Assembly (NCBI GenBank): GCA_039915505.1
Contig: JBDSND010000117.1
Span: 1 to 35,172, forward strand
Source: CAIWHR01 sp039915505
Lineage (GTDB): Bacteria; Pseudomonadota; Gammaproteobacteria; Burkholderiales; Casimicrobiaceae
Direction: 5' to 3'
Length of the DNA: 35,172 nucleotides
Part shown: positions 17,335 through 24,982 of the stretch, in pieces
How positions within the stretch are numbered: position 1 is the first letter of the stretch
How the letters are laid out: every line of letters starts with the position of its first letter
Position numbers and translations under genes: made by a program
Notes under the pieces: model-generated
Seen by the model: only the letters and a program-made list of their open reading frames with translations
Database searches by the model: none
What the model was told of the DNA's origin: nothing

Positions 17335-18111
17335 ATGCGTGTCATCACCCTGAACGTCAATGGCCTGCGCGCGGCCGAGCGCAAGGGGCTCGCCAACTGG
17401 CTCACCCGCGGTCGGGCTTGGGATGTCGCCTGCCTGCAGGAGATCAAATGCGGCCACGAGGAGATTCCAGCGACGCTCCGCGCGCCGCGGCGGGCCCACG
17501 GCGCCTTTCATCCGGCCCAGCGCAAGGGATACAGCGGAGTCGCGATCTATGCCCGGGTGCCATCGCGCGCGCGACCGGGGTTCGGCTGCGACGAGTTCGA
17601 TGGCGAGGGCCGCTACCTCGAGGCGCATTTCGCCGAGCTCACCGTGATCAGCATCTACCTGCCGTCCGGGTCGGCCGGCCCCCACCGGCAGGCGTCGAAG
17701 TTTCGCTTCCTCGACCGCTTCCTCCCGCACCTCCAAGACCTTCGTCGCGCCGGCCGCGAGATCATCCTGTGTGGCGACTGGAATATCGCCCATCAGCCGA
17801 TCGACCTCACCAACTGGCGCAGCAATCAGAAGCACTCGGGCTTCCTGCCCGAGGAACGGGCCTGGCTCACGCGGGTGTTCGACGAGATCGGTTTCGTCGA
17901 CGTGTTCCGCCGCCTCGATCCGCGGCCCGAACAATACACGTGGTGGTCGAACCGAGGCCAGGCCTGGGCGAAGAACGTCGGCTGGCGCATCGACTACCAG
18001 ATCGCCACCCCCGGCATCGCCGAACGGGCCCGCGCCGCGCAGATCTACATCACCCGACGGTTCAGCGACCACGCACCGCTAATCATCGATTACGACTACG
18101 CGCTGCGCTGA
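17335..18111 (+). CDS. xthA: Exodeoxyribonuclease III
   Basis: Mg-dependent AP endonuclease and 3'-5' exonuclease of base-excision repair. The ATG gives 258 residues, close to the family length. The exonuclease-endonuclease-phosphatase motifs are all present: LNVNGLRAA (Asn7), LQEIK (Glu36), GYSGVAIY, ISIYLPSG (Tyr108), CGDWNIAH (Asp148, Asn150), WRIDYQ and the C-terminal SDHAPL (Asp245, His246). The open frame extends upstream, but that sequence is unrelated. It lies 45 bases before yheS on the same strand. Confidence 0.96.
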   Translation: MRVITLNVNGLRAAERKGLANWLTRGRAWDVACLQEIKCGHEEIPATLRAPRRAHGAFHPAQRKGYSGVAIYARVPSRARPGFGCDEFDGEGRYLEAHFAELTVISIYLPSGSAGPHRQASKFRFLDRFLPHLQDLRRAGREIILCGDWNIAHQPIDLTNWRSNQKHSGFLPEERAWLTRVFDEIGFVDVFRRLDPRPEQYTWWSNRGQAWAKNVGWRIDYQIATPGIAERARAAQIYITRRFSDHAPLIIDYDYALR

Positions 18112-18156
18112 AGCGTCCGAACACGATGAGGGCCCGTCACGCGGACCCGACCCTGC

Positions 18157-20106
18157 ATGCTCCGACTTGCCAACATCACGCTCGCCCGCGGGACTAAGCA
18201 ACTCCTGGTCGACGCCTCGCTGACGGTGCACGCCGGGCATCGCGTCGGCATCGTCGGTCCCAATGGCGCGGGCAAGTCGAGCCTCTTTGCCTTGATCCGC
18301 GGCGAGCTCCTGCCCGAGGCAGGCGACCTAGACCTGCCGCCCGCGTGGACCATCGCCCATGTCGCGCAGGAAACGCCCGCCGTCGACCGGGCTGCGATCG
18401 AGTTCGTGCTCGACGGCGACCAGGAGTTGCGCCGCATCGAAGAGGCCCTGGGAGCCGCGGAGGCGCAGCCCGGGCAACATCCCGACCACGACCTTGCCAG
18501 CGAAGCCGGTCAGGCACTCGCCGAGTTGCACCATCAATTCGAGGTCGTCGGTGGCTATGCGGCGCGCGCCCGTGCCGGCACGCTGCTCTCGGGTCTCGGC
18601 TTTCCGGCCGAGCGCCACGATGCGCCGGCGCGTACCTTCTCGGGCGGGTGGCGGATGCGCCTCAACCTCGCCCAGGCACTAATGTGCCGGTCGGATCTCC
18701 TGCTGCTCGACGAGCCCACCAACCACCTGGATCTCGATGCGGTGCTCTGGCTGGAGGACTGGCTCGCGCATTACCCCGGCACGCTACTGATGATTACCCA
18801 CGACCGCGACTTCCTCGACGCCGTGGTGGATACGATCGTGCACTTCGACCGGCAGGGTTTGAAAAGCTACACCGGCAACTACTCGCAGTTCGAGTCCGAG
18901 CGCGCCGGCCAGCTCGCCCTCCAGCAGACGATGTACCAGCGCCAGCAGCGGCAGATCGCCCATCTGCAATCGTTCGTCGACCGGTTCCGCGCCAAGGCGA
19001 CCAAGGCCAAGCAGGCGCAGAGCCGGATCAAGGCGCTCGAACGCATGGAACGCATTGCGGCGGCCCACGTCGACAGTCCGTTCACCTTCGGCTTCTCGTC
19101 CGTCGCCACCGGGACGCGGCAACTGGTGCGACTCGAGCACGCGTCGGCTGGCTATTCCGATCGGCCAGTGCTCGAGAACGTGGACTGGAGCGTGCTCTCC
19201 GACGACCGGATCGGCCTTCTCGGGCCAAACGGAGCCGGCAAGTCGACGCTGCTCAAGGCCATCGCCGGCACGATCGAGGTCGGTTCAGGCGTGCGCCACA
19301 CCGCGCAGGGGCTGCGCATCGGCTACTTCGCCCAGCACCAGCTCGACCAGCTACGGGTCGACGAAACCCCCCTGTGGCACCTTGCCAGGCTCGACCCACA
19401 GGCCCGCGAGCAGGAGCTGCGCGATTTCCTGGGCGGCTTCGACTTTCGCGGTGACATGGTGAACACGACGGTCCGCACCTTTTCCGGAGGCGAGAAGGCG
19501 CGGCTCACTCTCGCGCTTCTCGTGCGACAGAAGCCCAACCTGCTGCTCCTCGACGAGCCCACCAACCATCTCGACATCGAGATGCGCGAGGCCCTCGCCG
19601 AGGCGTTGCAGGACTACGACGGTGCGCTCATCGTGGTCGCGCATGATCGGCACCTGCTGCGCGCCACCACCGACACCCTATGGCTGGTCGCGAACGGACG
19701 CGTGGTACCGTTCGATGGCGACCTCGATGACTATCGCGACTGGGTGCTCGAGGCACGCCGCAACGCGGCTCGTGGCGGATCGGCCGACGGGTCCGCGGAG
19801 GCGCCTGGCGCCGATCGCAAGGAGCAGCGCCGGCTGGAAGCGGCCGCCAGGAAGGCGCGCTACGCTAAGCGGAAGCCGCTAGCCGCCGAGCTCGCCAAGA
19901 TAGAGACCGCGATGACCAGCTTGCTCGCGGAGAAAAGCATGATCGACACCTGGATGGCCGGCGAGGAAGCGTACGTCCCCGAGAGCCGCGAGCTCCTCAA
20001 GGAACGGGTCGCGCGCCAGGGTGATCTCGCCTGGGAGCTCGCCCGGCTCGAGAGCGAGTGGCTGCGGGTTTCGGAGAGTCTCGAAGCTGTCGATGGGGAC
20101 GGGTAA
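18157..20106 (+). CDS. yheS: ABC-F ATPase, YheS-type
   Basis: Cytosolic twin-ATPase of the ABC-F family, thought to act on the ribosome. The exact role of YheS is not settled. The 649-residue product has Walker A GPNGAGKSS (34-42), FSGGWRMRLNLAQALM and LLLDEPTNHLDLDAVLWLE in domain 1. The inter-domain arm includes FVDRFRAKATKAKQAQSR. Domain 2 has GPNGAGKST, FSGGEKARLTLALL and LLLDEPTNHLDIEMREALAE. A charged C-terminal coiled-coil extension follows from about 545. The MLRLANITLARG start and overall length fit YheS rather than EttA, Uup or YbiT. Its TAA stop is the first three bases of a 54-base repeat. Confidence 0.9.
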   Translation: MLRLANITLARGTKQLLVDASLTVHAGHRVGIVGPNGAGKSSLFALIRGELLPEAGDLDLPPAWTIAHVAQETPAVDRAAIEFVLDGDQELRRIEEALGAAEAQPGQHPDHDLASEAGQALAELHHQFEVVGGYAARARAGTLLSGLGFPAERHDAPARTFSGGWRMRLNLAQALMCRSDLLLLDEPTNHLDLDAVLWLEDWLAHYPGTLLMITHDRDFLDAVVDTIVHFDRQGLKSYTGNYSQFESERAGQLALQQTMYQRQQRQIAHLQSFVDRFRAKATKAKQAQSRIKALERMERIAAAHVDSPFTFGFSSVATGTRQLVRLEHASAGYSDRPVLENVDWSVLSDDRIGLLGPNGAGKSTLLKAIAGTIEVGSGVRHTAQGLRIGYFAQHQLDQLRVDETPLWHLARLDPQAREQELRDFLGGFDFRGDMVNTTVRTFSGGEKARLTLALLVRQKPNLLLLDEPTNHLDIEMREALAEALQDYDGALIVVAHDRHLLRATTDTLWLVANGRVVPFDGDLDDYRDWVLEARRNAARGGSADGSAEAPGADRKEQRRLEAAARKARYAKRKPLAAELAKIETAMTSLLAEKSMIDTWMAGEEAYVPESRELLKERVARQGDLAWELARLESEWLRVSESLEAVDGDG

Positions 20107-20211
20107 TGGGGTCAGATCAAATTACGACAGCGTTTCCACGCGGCCAGGTGCGACGCGTAATGGGGTCAGATCATATTACGACAGCGCTTCCACGCGGTCA
20201 GCGTGGACAAC
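20104..20211 (+). repeat. Two tandem 54-base repeats starting at the yheS stop codon
   Basis: Copy 1 (20104-20157) and copy 2 (20158-20211) both begin TAATGGGGTCAGATCA and agree at nearly every base for about 45 positions before diverging. Copy 2 contains a perfect hairpin TCCACGC-GGTCA-GCGTGGA (20189-20207), which is degraded in copy 1. The TAA of copy 1 is the stop codon of yheS. The layout resembles REP-type elements mobilised by Y1-family (RAYT) transposases. No transposase gene is in the window. Confidence 0.8.
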
Positions 20212-20239
20212 TCGGCGAGATCGGTCAGCGCCGCGCGCT

Positions 20240-20300
20240 GATAACTTACACCGACCCCATTATTCGCTCAGATAACTTACACCGACCCCATTATCCGCTC
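20240..20300 (-). repeat. Two tandem 31-base repeats ending at the ampG-like stop codon
   Basis: Two nearly identical 31-base units (20240-20270 and 20271-20300, the second cut by one base) read on the minus strand as TAATGGGGTCGGTGTAAG preceded by GAGCG. They share the TAATGGGGTC head with the opposite-strand repeats at 20104-20211, but the rest differs. The TAA of the unit at 20291-20293 is the stop codon of the ampG-like gene. Confidence 0.8.
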
Positions 20301-21880
20301 CTGCCATTGCGCAGCATCCGCGCGACCCACGGCAGCAGCAGGTACGCGGGGAAGGCCAGGAAAAAGGTCAGCAGGAACCAGTTGCCGTAGCCCATCGACT
20401 GCGCGCCGAGGCCGCCGACCCATCCGGAGACGGAGCGGGAGAGCGCGAACACCGACGACAGCAAGGCGTACTCGGTGGCGGCGCGGTCTTTGCGCACGAT
20501 GGCCATGAGGAATGCGAGGAAGGCGGCGGTACCCAATCCCCCGGTAAACGATTCGGTGGCGCTGGCGGCGTAAAGGATCGCCTTGTACTCGAACGGGATA
20601 AGACCGGTGGCGGATGGAACGATGACCAGCGCCGCGATCCAGTAGCCGAGGTTCGAGAAGGCCTGCGCCAGCCCCAGGACCCAGAGGGCGCGGAAGATGC
20701 CGATGCGGTCGGTGATCCAGCCGCCGGCAATGCCGCCGGCGATCGACAGGGCAAGGCCGATATTCACCGAAACCAGGCCGATCTCGGCGGCGGAAAAGCC
20801 CACGTCCACCCAGAAGGGCTTCACCATGAAGCCCATCGCCGAATCGCCGAGCTTGAAGATCAGGATGAACAGCAGCACCGGCACGATCCCCGGCCGGCGC
20901 AGCAACTCCATAAGCGCGCCGAAGATCGGGCCGCGCGCCAGCACGTCCTCGCCCGCGGTTCGCGCACGATCGGGGCGAGCCTCAGTGCTGCCTACAACCT
21001 CGTCGCTGCCGTGGCCACCGGCACGAGCGCGGCCGCCGGCGCTCCCGGCTCCCATCTCGCCTGCCGTGCCGACTTGCACGACGGTACGCGCCGATGACCG
21101 ACCGAGAGCGCGACCCGCCAGCGCCGCGAGGCCCACAAGGCCCGCCGCGCCCGACACCGCGTAGAGCCAGAAGAATCGGCTCTGTGCCGACCAGCGCACT
21201 GTGTTGTCGATGAGCCACACCACCCCCAGCACCAGTCCGCCTAGCGCCGCGAGCGCAAATGGCGAGCGCGCTAGCGCGGCGAGCTCGGTGCCCACGTCCA
21301 CCCGCGCCACGACGATGGCCTGCTCACGTGGCGCGGCCAGGCAGGCGAGCGCGAGCGCGAAGAACAGCACGGCGGCACACACGAACGCCCCCCGCCAGCC
21401 CATCCAGTCGGAGGCCATGAGCACGAAACCCGACGCCAGCATGCCGACGCGGTAGAGCCCGATGCGGATGCCGTTGGCGAGCCCGAGCTCGTCCTTCGAA
21501 AGCAACTCGATGGTGTAGCCATCGACCGCGATGTCGTTGGTGGCCGAAAGGGCGGTGAACACGCCGATGGCGATCCAGACCGCGGGACCGAAGCCGGTCT
21601 GCACCGCGAAATACAGCATCGCCAGGCCCATCCCGACATCGACCATTGCCATCCAGCGCCGGTGGTGCCGCCAGTAATCGATCGCCGGCGCCCACAGGAA
21701 CTTGAGCGTCCACGCAAGGCCGAGCAGCGAGAGGACGCCGATCTGCCGCAGCTCGAATCCCTGCTGCCGGAAGTACACGGGGAAGATCTCGTAGAACACA
21801 CCCAGCGGAAAGCCTTCGGCGAAGTACAGCAGCCCCACCCAGAACATCTTGTTGCGCAACAGCGGCGAGGGATTCTCCAA
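20291..21880 (-). CDS. ampG: AmpG-like MFS permease
   Basis: Inner-membrane major-facilitator transporter of the AmpG family. Characterised members import anhydromuropeptides for wall recycling, but substrate is inferred here. The 529-residue product has about 12-14 hydrophobic segments and family hallmarks: FWVGLLYFAEGFPLGVFY at the start, APAIDYWRHHRRW after helix 2, SATNDIAVDGYTIELL and SATESFTGGLGTAAFLAF. A Gly/Ala/Arg-rich insert of about 55 residues (261-315) interrupts the central loop. The start is TTG with an AAGGA ribosome site seven bases upstream. It begins 27 bases after metXW, so it is likely co-transcribed and under the same riboswitch. Confidence 0.85.
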   Translation of the reverse strand: MENPSPLLRNKMFWVGLLYFAEGFPLGVFYEIFPVYFRQQGFELRQIGVLSLLGLAWTLKFLWAPAIDYWRHHRRWMAMVDVGMGLAMLYFAVQTGFGPAVWIAIGVFTALSATNDIAVDGYTIELLSKDELGLANGIRIGLYRVGMLASGFVLMASDWMGWRGAFVCAAVLFFALALACLAAPREQAIVVARVDVGTELAALARSPFALAALGGLVLGVVWLIDNTVRWSAQSRFFWLYAVSGAAGLVGLAALAGRALGRSSARTVVQVGTAGEMGAGSAGGRARAGGHGSDEVVGSTEARPDRARTAGEDVLARGPIFGALMELLRRPGIVPVLLFILIFKLGDSAMGFMVKPFWVDVGFSAAEIGLVSVNIGLALSIAGGIAGGWITDRIGIFRALWVLGLAQAFSNLGYWIAALVIVPSATGLIPFEYKAILYAASATESFTGGLGTAAFLAFLMAIVRKDRAATEYALLSSVFALSRSVSGWVGGLGAQSMGYGNWFLLTFFLAFPAYLLLPWVARMLRNGRSG

Positions 21881-21907
21881 CGGGTTCCTTCTCGATCGAG
21901 TGGGGTT

Positions 21908-23728
21908 TCAGGCGCCGCGGCGGAAGCGGTAGACGGCGACTTCGCCACGCAGGTTCGCCAGTGTGTGCACCGGCCGCCCGGCCTTGAGCACCACCCGGTC
22001 GAGCACGGCGTAGCTGCGCTGAGCGAGGAAGGCGTCGAAATCCGCCACCGTGCATAGGTGGATGTTCGGCGTGTCGTACCACTGGTAGGGAAGATTGGGC
22101 GATACCGGCATGCGGCCACGCAGGATCTGCAGCCGATGCGACCACTGGCCGAAATTGGGGAAGGACACGATGACCTCGCGCCCAACCCGCAGCATCTCGG
22201 TGACCAGGCGCTCGATGTGGTGCATGGCCTGCAGGGTCTGGGAAAGGATCACGCAATCGAACGCCGCGCTATCGAAGCCGGCAAGGCCGCCCTCGAGGTC
22301 GCGCTGAATGACGTTGATGCCTGCGGAAAGGCTGGCCCGCACGCCGGGGTCGCTGATCTCGATGCCATAGCCGTGGACGCGCCGCTCGTGGCGTAGATAG
22401 GCCATCAGGCTGCCATCCCCGCAGCCGAGGTCGAGCACCTTCGCGCCCTCGTCGATCCACCCGGCGATCGCCTTGTAGTCGGCCCGCTCAGCGATCGCCG
22501 CCTCGGCCTCGAGCTCGGCAGCCACCGCAGGGCCGAAGCGGAAGGTCGAGTACTCCTTCACGTCGCGGCCGACCCGATCGAAGTAGGTGCGCACCACCGC
22601 GTGATACTGCACATCGTCGAGCAGGAAGGCGTCGTGGCCGTGCGGCGCGCGGATCTCCGCGTACGAAACGTCGTGGCGGTTCTGCACCAGGGCCTTCACG
22701 ATTTCCCGCGATCGCGAGGCTGGGAAGCGCCAGTCGGTGGTGAACGACACCACCAGGAAGCGACACTGCGCCGGCCGCAGCGCGCGCGCGAGATCGCCCG
22801 CGGTCGGCAACGCCGGGTCGAAATAATCGAGCGCCTTGGTGATTCGCAGGTAGGTGTTCGCGTCGTAGTACTCGGCGAACTTGTCCCCCTGGTAGCGCAG
22901 GTACGACTCGATCTGGAACTCGGGCGCAAAGCTGAACCGCAGTCCGTCGCGCAACTGCCGGCCAAACTTGGCCTCCATCTGCTCGTCGGACAGGTAGGTG
23001 ATGTGGCCGATCATGCGCGCGACCCGCAGGCCGCGCCGCGGCTTGACTCCGTGCTGCCCGAAATGGCCGTCGTGGAAATCGGGATCGCTCATGATCGCCT
23101 GCCGGGCGACCTCGTTGAAGGCGATGTTCTCGGCGGACAGGTTGGGCGCGGCGGCCACTACCAGGGCGTGGCGGATCCGGTCGGGATAACGCACCGCCCA
23201 GGCAAGCGCCTGCATGCCGCCGAGGCTGCCTCCCATCACCGCGGCGAACTGGCGGATGCCGAGCCGGTCGGCGAGGCGCGCCTGCGCGTCGACCCAATCC
23301 TCGACCGTCACCAGCGGGAAGTCGGCGCCCCATGGCTTGCCGGTGCGCGGATTGATCGACAACGGCCCGGTCGAGCCGAAGCAGCTGCCGAGGTTGTTCA
23401 CCCCGATGACAAAAAACCGATCGGTGTCGAGCGGCTTCCCAGGCCCCACCATGTTGTCCCACCAGCCGACATTGTCCGGCTCCTCGGCGTAGTAGCCGGC
23501 GACGTGATGGGAGGCGTTCAAGGCGTGGCAGACCAGCACGGCATTGCTGGCCGATGCGTCGAGCGCGCCGTAGGTTTCGTACGCGAGGTCGAACGCCGGA
23601 AGCTCCTGGCCGCACGCCAGCGGCAGCGGCACGTCGAAGCTCGCGGTCCGCGCCATCACCATGCCCACGGAGCGGGCCTCGGCATCCGACGGGGCGTCGC
23701 CCCCGGTCGTCGCGGCAAAGGAAGTCAT
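21908..23728 (-). CDS. metX: MetX-MetW fusion: homoserine O-acyltransferase with MetW domain
   Basis: A single 606-residue frame containing two proteins that are usually separate. Residues 20-385 are MetX, an alpha/beta-hydrolase that acylates homoserine. Its nucleophile is Ser168 in MGGSLGGMQAL, with Asp332 in TDWRFP and His365 in HGHDAFLL. After an Ala/Glu-rich linker (about 386-414), residues 415-606 are MetW, a SAM-methyltransferase-fold protein (VLDLGCGDG at 431-439, then ILSQTLQAMHHIERLVTEML and FPNFGQWSHRLQI). No Met codon occurs in this frame between the MetX active site and the MetW motif, so separate translation of MetW is unlikely. Proteobacterial MetX working with MetW is often a succinyltransferase; the acyl donor cannot be read from sequence. 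Transcription is controlled by the upstream SAM-II riboswitch. Confidence 0.93.
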   Translation of the reverse strand: MTSFAATTGGDAPSDAEARSVGMVMARTASFDVPLPLACGQELPAFDLAYETYGALDASASNAVLVCHALNASHHVAGYYAEEPDNVGWWDNMVGPGKPLDTDRFFVIGVNNLGSCFGSTGPLSINPRTGKPWGADFPLVTVEDWVDAQARLADRLGIRQFAAVMGGSLGGMQALAWAVRYPDRIRHALVVAAAPNLSAENIAFNEVARQAIMSDPDFHDGHFGQHGVKPRRGLRVARMIGHITYLSDEQMEAKFGRQLRDGLRFSFAPEFQIESYLRYQGDKFAEYYDANTYLRITKALDYFDPALPTAGDLARALRPAQCRFLVVSFTTDWRFPASRSREIVKALVQNRHDVSYAEIRAPHGHDAFLLDDVQYHAVVRTYFDRVGRDVKEYSTFRFGPAVAAELEAEAAIAERADYKAIAGWIDEGAKVLDLGCGDGSLMAYLRHERRVHGYGIEISDPGVRASLSAGINVIQRDLEGGLAGFDSAAFDCVILSQTLQAMHHIERLVTEMLRVGREVIVSFPNFGQWSHRLQILRGRMPVSPNLPYQWYDTPNIHLCTVADFDAFLAQRSYAVLDRVVLKAGRPVHTLANLRGEVAVYRFRRGA

Positions 23729-23743
23729 GCTTTGGTTGGCAAC

Positions 23744-23774
23744 AAAAAACCCGACCAGCTTCTGCTAATCGGGT
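23744..23774 (-). terminator. Intrinsic terminator in the metXW leader
   Basis: On the minus strand, ACCCGATTAGC and GCTGGTCGGGT form an 11-bp stem (two U-G wobbles) around the tetraloop AGAA, followed by a run of six T including the last stem base. It ends about 15 bases before the metXW ATG. It is the expression platform of the SAM-II riboswitch: the AAGCTGG of its loop and 3' arm is exactly complementary to CCAGCTT inside the aptamer. Confidence 0.9.
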
Positions 23775-23787
23775 GGCGCCATGCCGA

Positions 23788-23839
23788 CCGCTTTAGCCGT
23801 ATTTGTAATGCGCCCGCAAGCTGGATCAAATCGGCGCGA
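23788..23839 (-). ncRNA. SAM-II riboswitch aptamer
   Basis: The minus strand reads TCGCGCCGATTTGA, then CCAGCTTGCGGGCGC, then ATTACAAATACGGCTAAAGCGG. This matches the SAM-II (metA/SAM-alpha) consensus in order and spacing: a GCGCY stem, GATTTRA, the closing stem strand, then AAAT and GCTAAA. Stem P1 is GCGCC (23833-23837) with GGCGC (23810-23814). A pseudoknot P2 can form between CC-A-GCTT (23818-23824) and AAGC-GG (23788-23793). It lies directly upstream of a terminator and the metXW start, the expected place for SAM feedback on methionine synthesis. Confidence 0.9.
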
Positions 23840-24191
23840 TTCGAAGTGTACCGTATCGCGCTTGAGCGCCGAGGCGCCGCCGGGTTGGACGGCCCGCGTA
23901 CGCGGTGCGGCTGCAGGGTTCGATTGCATCGGACCGGGTCCTCAAGGTTCGGGGTTCGACTGCCCGCGTACCGTTCGGTCAGCGGCCCGGGAACGAGACC
24001 CGGCATGGCCTTCGCCCCCGGCGGGGAGGGCGCACGCTTTCCACGATCGCGCGCCCAAGGACCCCTGCCCGGCGCCGCACCAACCGACGAACAGTTGCAA
24101 CAAAGCGTTGCACGGAACCCTTCGGCGGGTATGACAATGGTATAGAGAGAAGCTGCCTCCCTCAAGCCCACGCGCCATAAGACCACGTTGC
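23840..24191. other. Gene-free stretch between the metXW leader and the cytochrome gene
   Basis: About 350 bases without a recognised gene. On the minus side TACACT at 23845-23850, next to the aptamer, is a weak candidate -10 box for metXW. On the plus side an extended -10 box and a small palindrome precede the cytochrome gene. No tRNA is present despite TTCGA-containing stretches. Confidence 0.4.
24138..24146 (+). promoter_or_regulatory. Candidate extended -10 promoter of the cytochrome gene
   Basis: TGGTATAGA fits an extended -10 element (TGn plus a TATAAT-like hexamer) 46 bases upstream of the ATG. No good -35 is present, which is tolerable for extended -10 promoters. A perfect palindrome TGCAAC-AAAGC-GTTGCA lies just upstream at 24096-24112. 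Confidence 0.4.
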
Positions 24192-24968
24192 ATGAAATTC
24201 CGCCTCGGACCGCTCGTCGTGCTGGCCGCCACCGCGTTGCAGCCGCTCGCTGCAACCGCGGCCGATACCGCCAACGGCGCCGTGCTGTACGCGACGTTCT
24301 GCGCGAGCTGCCATGGCCCCGCAGCCAACAATCAGGACAACGTGCTGCTCGGCGCGAACAACGCCACCGCCATCCAGATCCAGATGCAGCGCCCGGGGAA
24401 CGCCATGGGATATCTGCAGGATCTCCTCGACTCGGCGGATCTCGCTGACATCGCCGCGTATCTCGCCACCGTCACGGGCGGGGGCGCGGGAAAAATCACG
24501 ATCGTCGAGTACTACCACGCAGGCTTCGACCACTACTTCATGACCGGCGTCGCGGCGGAGATCTCGGGCTTGGATAACGGGACTATCGCCGGCTGGAAGC
24601 GCACCGGCCAGCAGTTCGCCACCAACGCGGCCACGTCCGGCGGCACCACGCCGGTGTGCCGCTTCTTCAGCGCGTCGTTCGCGCCCAAGAGCTCGCATTT
24701 CTATACGCCATCGGATTCCGAATGCTTCACGGTCAAGGCGAATCCGAGCTGGACATTCGAAGCGGAGGTATTCCAGGTTGCCCTCCCCACGGCTTCCGGC
24801 ACCTGCCCGAGCGGAACCCGGCCTCTCTATCGCCTGTACAACGATGGCCAGGGCGGTGCACCCAACCACCGCTACACCACCGCCCTCGCGGTCCGCACGC
24901 AAATGGTCGGCCTCGGTTGGATCCCCGAAGGCTACGGCACGCTAGGCGTCAGCATGTGCGTCCTGTAG
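24192..24968 (+). CDS. c-type cytochrome fused to a DUF5648-like domain, exported
   Basis: Predicted periplasmic 257-residue protein. A signal peptide ends near residue 23 (LAATAAD). Residues 24-95 form a small class I cytochrome c domain with heme-binding CASCH (37-41) and a plausible axial ligand at Met72 (GNAMGY). Residues about 103-257 form a DUF5648-like domain, recognised by VEYYHAGFDHYFMT, a GWKRTGQQF stretch, PVCRF, HFYTPSDSEC, PLYRLYNDGQGGAPNHRYTT and a closing GVSMC. That domain usually hangs on large secreted proteins and its function is unknown. The combination suggests an electron-transfer module tethered to a binding domain, which is inference. The stop is only 14 bases from the stop of the convergent ApbE-like gene. 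Confidence 0.85.
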   Translation: MKFRLGPLVVLAATALQPLAATAADTANGAVLYATFCASCHGPAANNQDNVLLGANNATAIQIQMQRPGNAMGYLQDLLDSADLADIAAYLATVTGGGAGKITIVEYYHAGFDHYFMTGVAAEISGLDNGTIAGWKRTGQQFATNAATSGGTTPVCRFFSASFAPKSSHFYTPSDSECFTVKANPSWTFEAEVFQVALPTASGTCPSGTRPLYRLYNDGQGGAPNHRYTTALAVRTQMVGLGWIPEGYGTLGVSMCVL

Positions 24969-24982
24969 GCCAAGGGAATGGC

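Noticed and set aside
16869..18197. Plus-strand frames extending xthA upstream or overlapping it
   Set aside because: Residues before MRVITLNVNG are not ExoIII-like and the 1.3-kb alternative frame has low-complexity Arg/Pro composition.
20104..20300. CRISPR array at the repeat cluster
   Set aside because: Only two copies of each unit, directly abutting without unique spacers, and in opposite orientations. No cas gene is nearby.
23905..23990. Possible tRNA suggested by GGTTCGATTG and GGGTTCGACTG stretches
   Set aside because: No acceptor stem, D-arm or anticodon arm could be laid out around either stretch.
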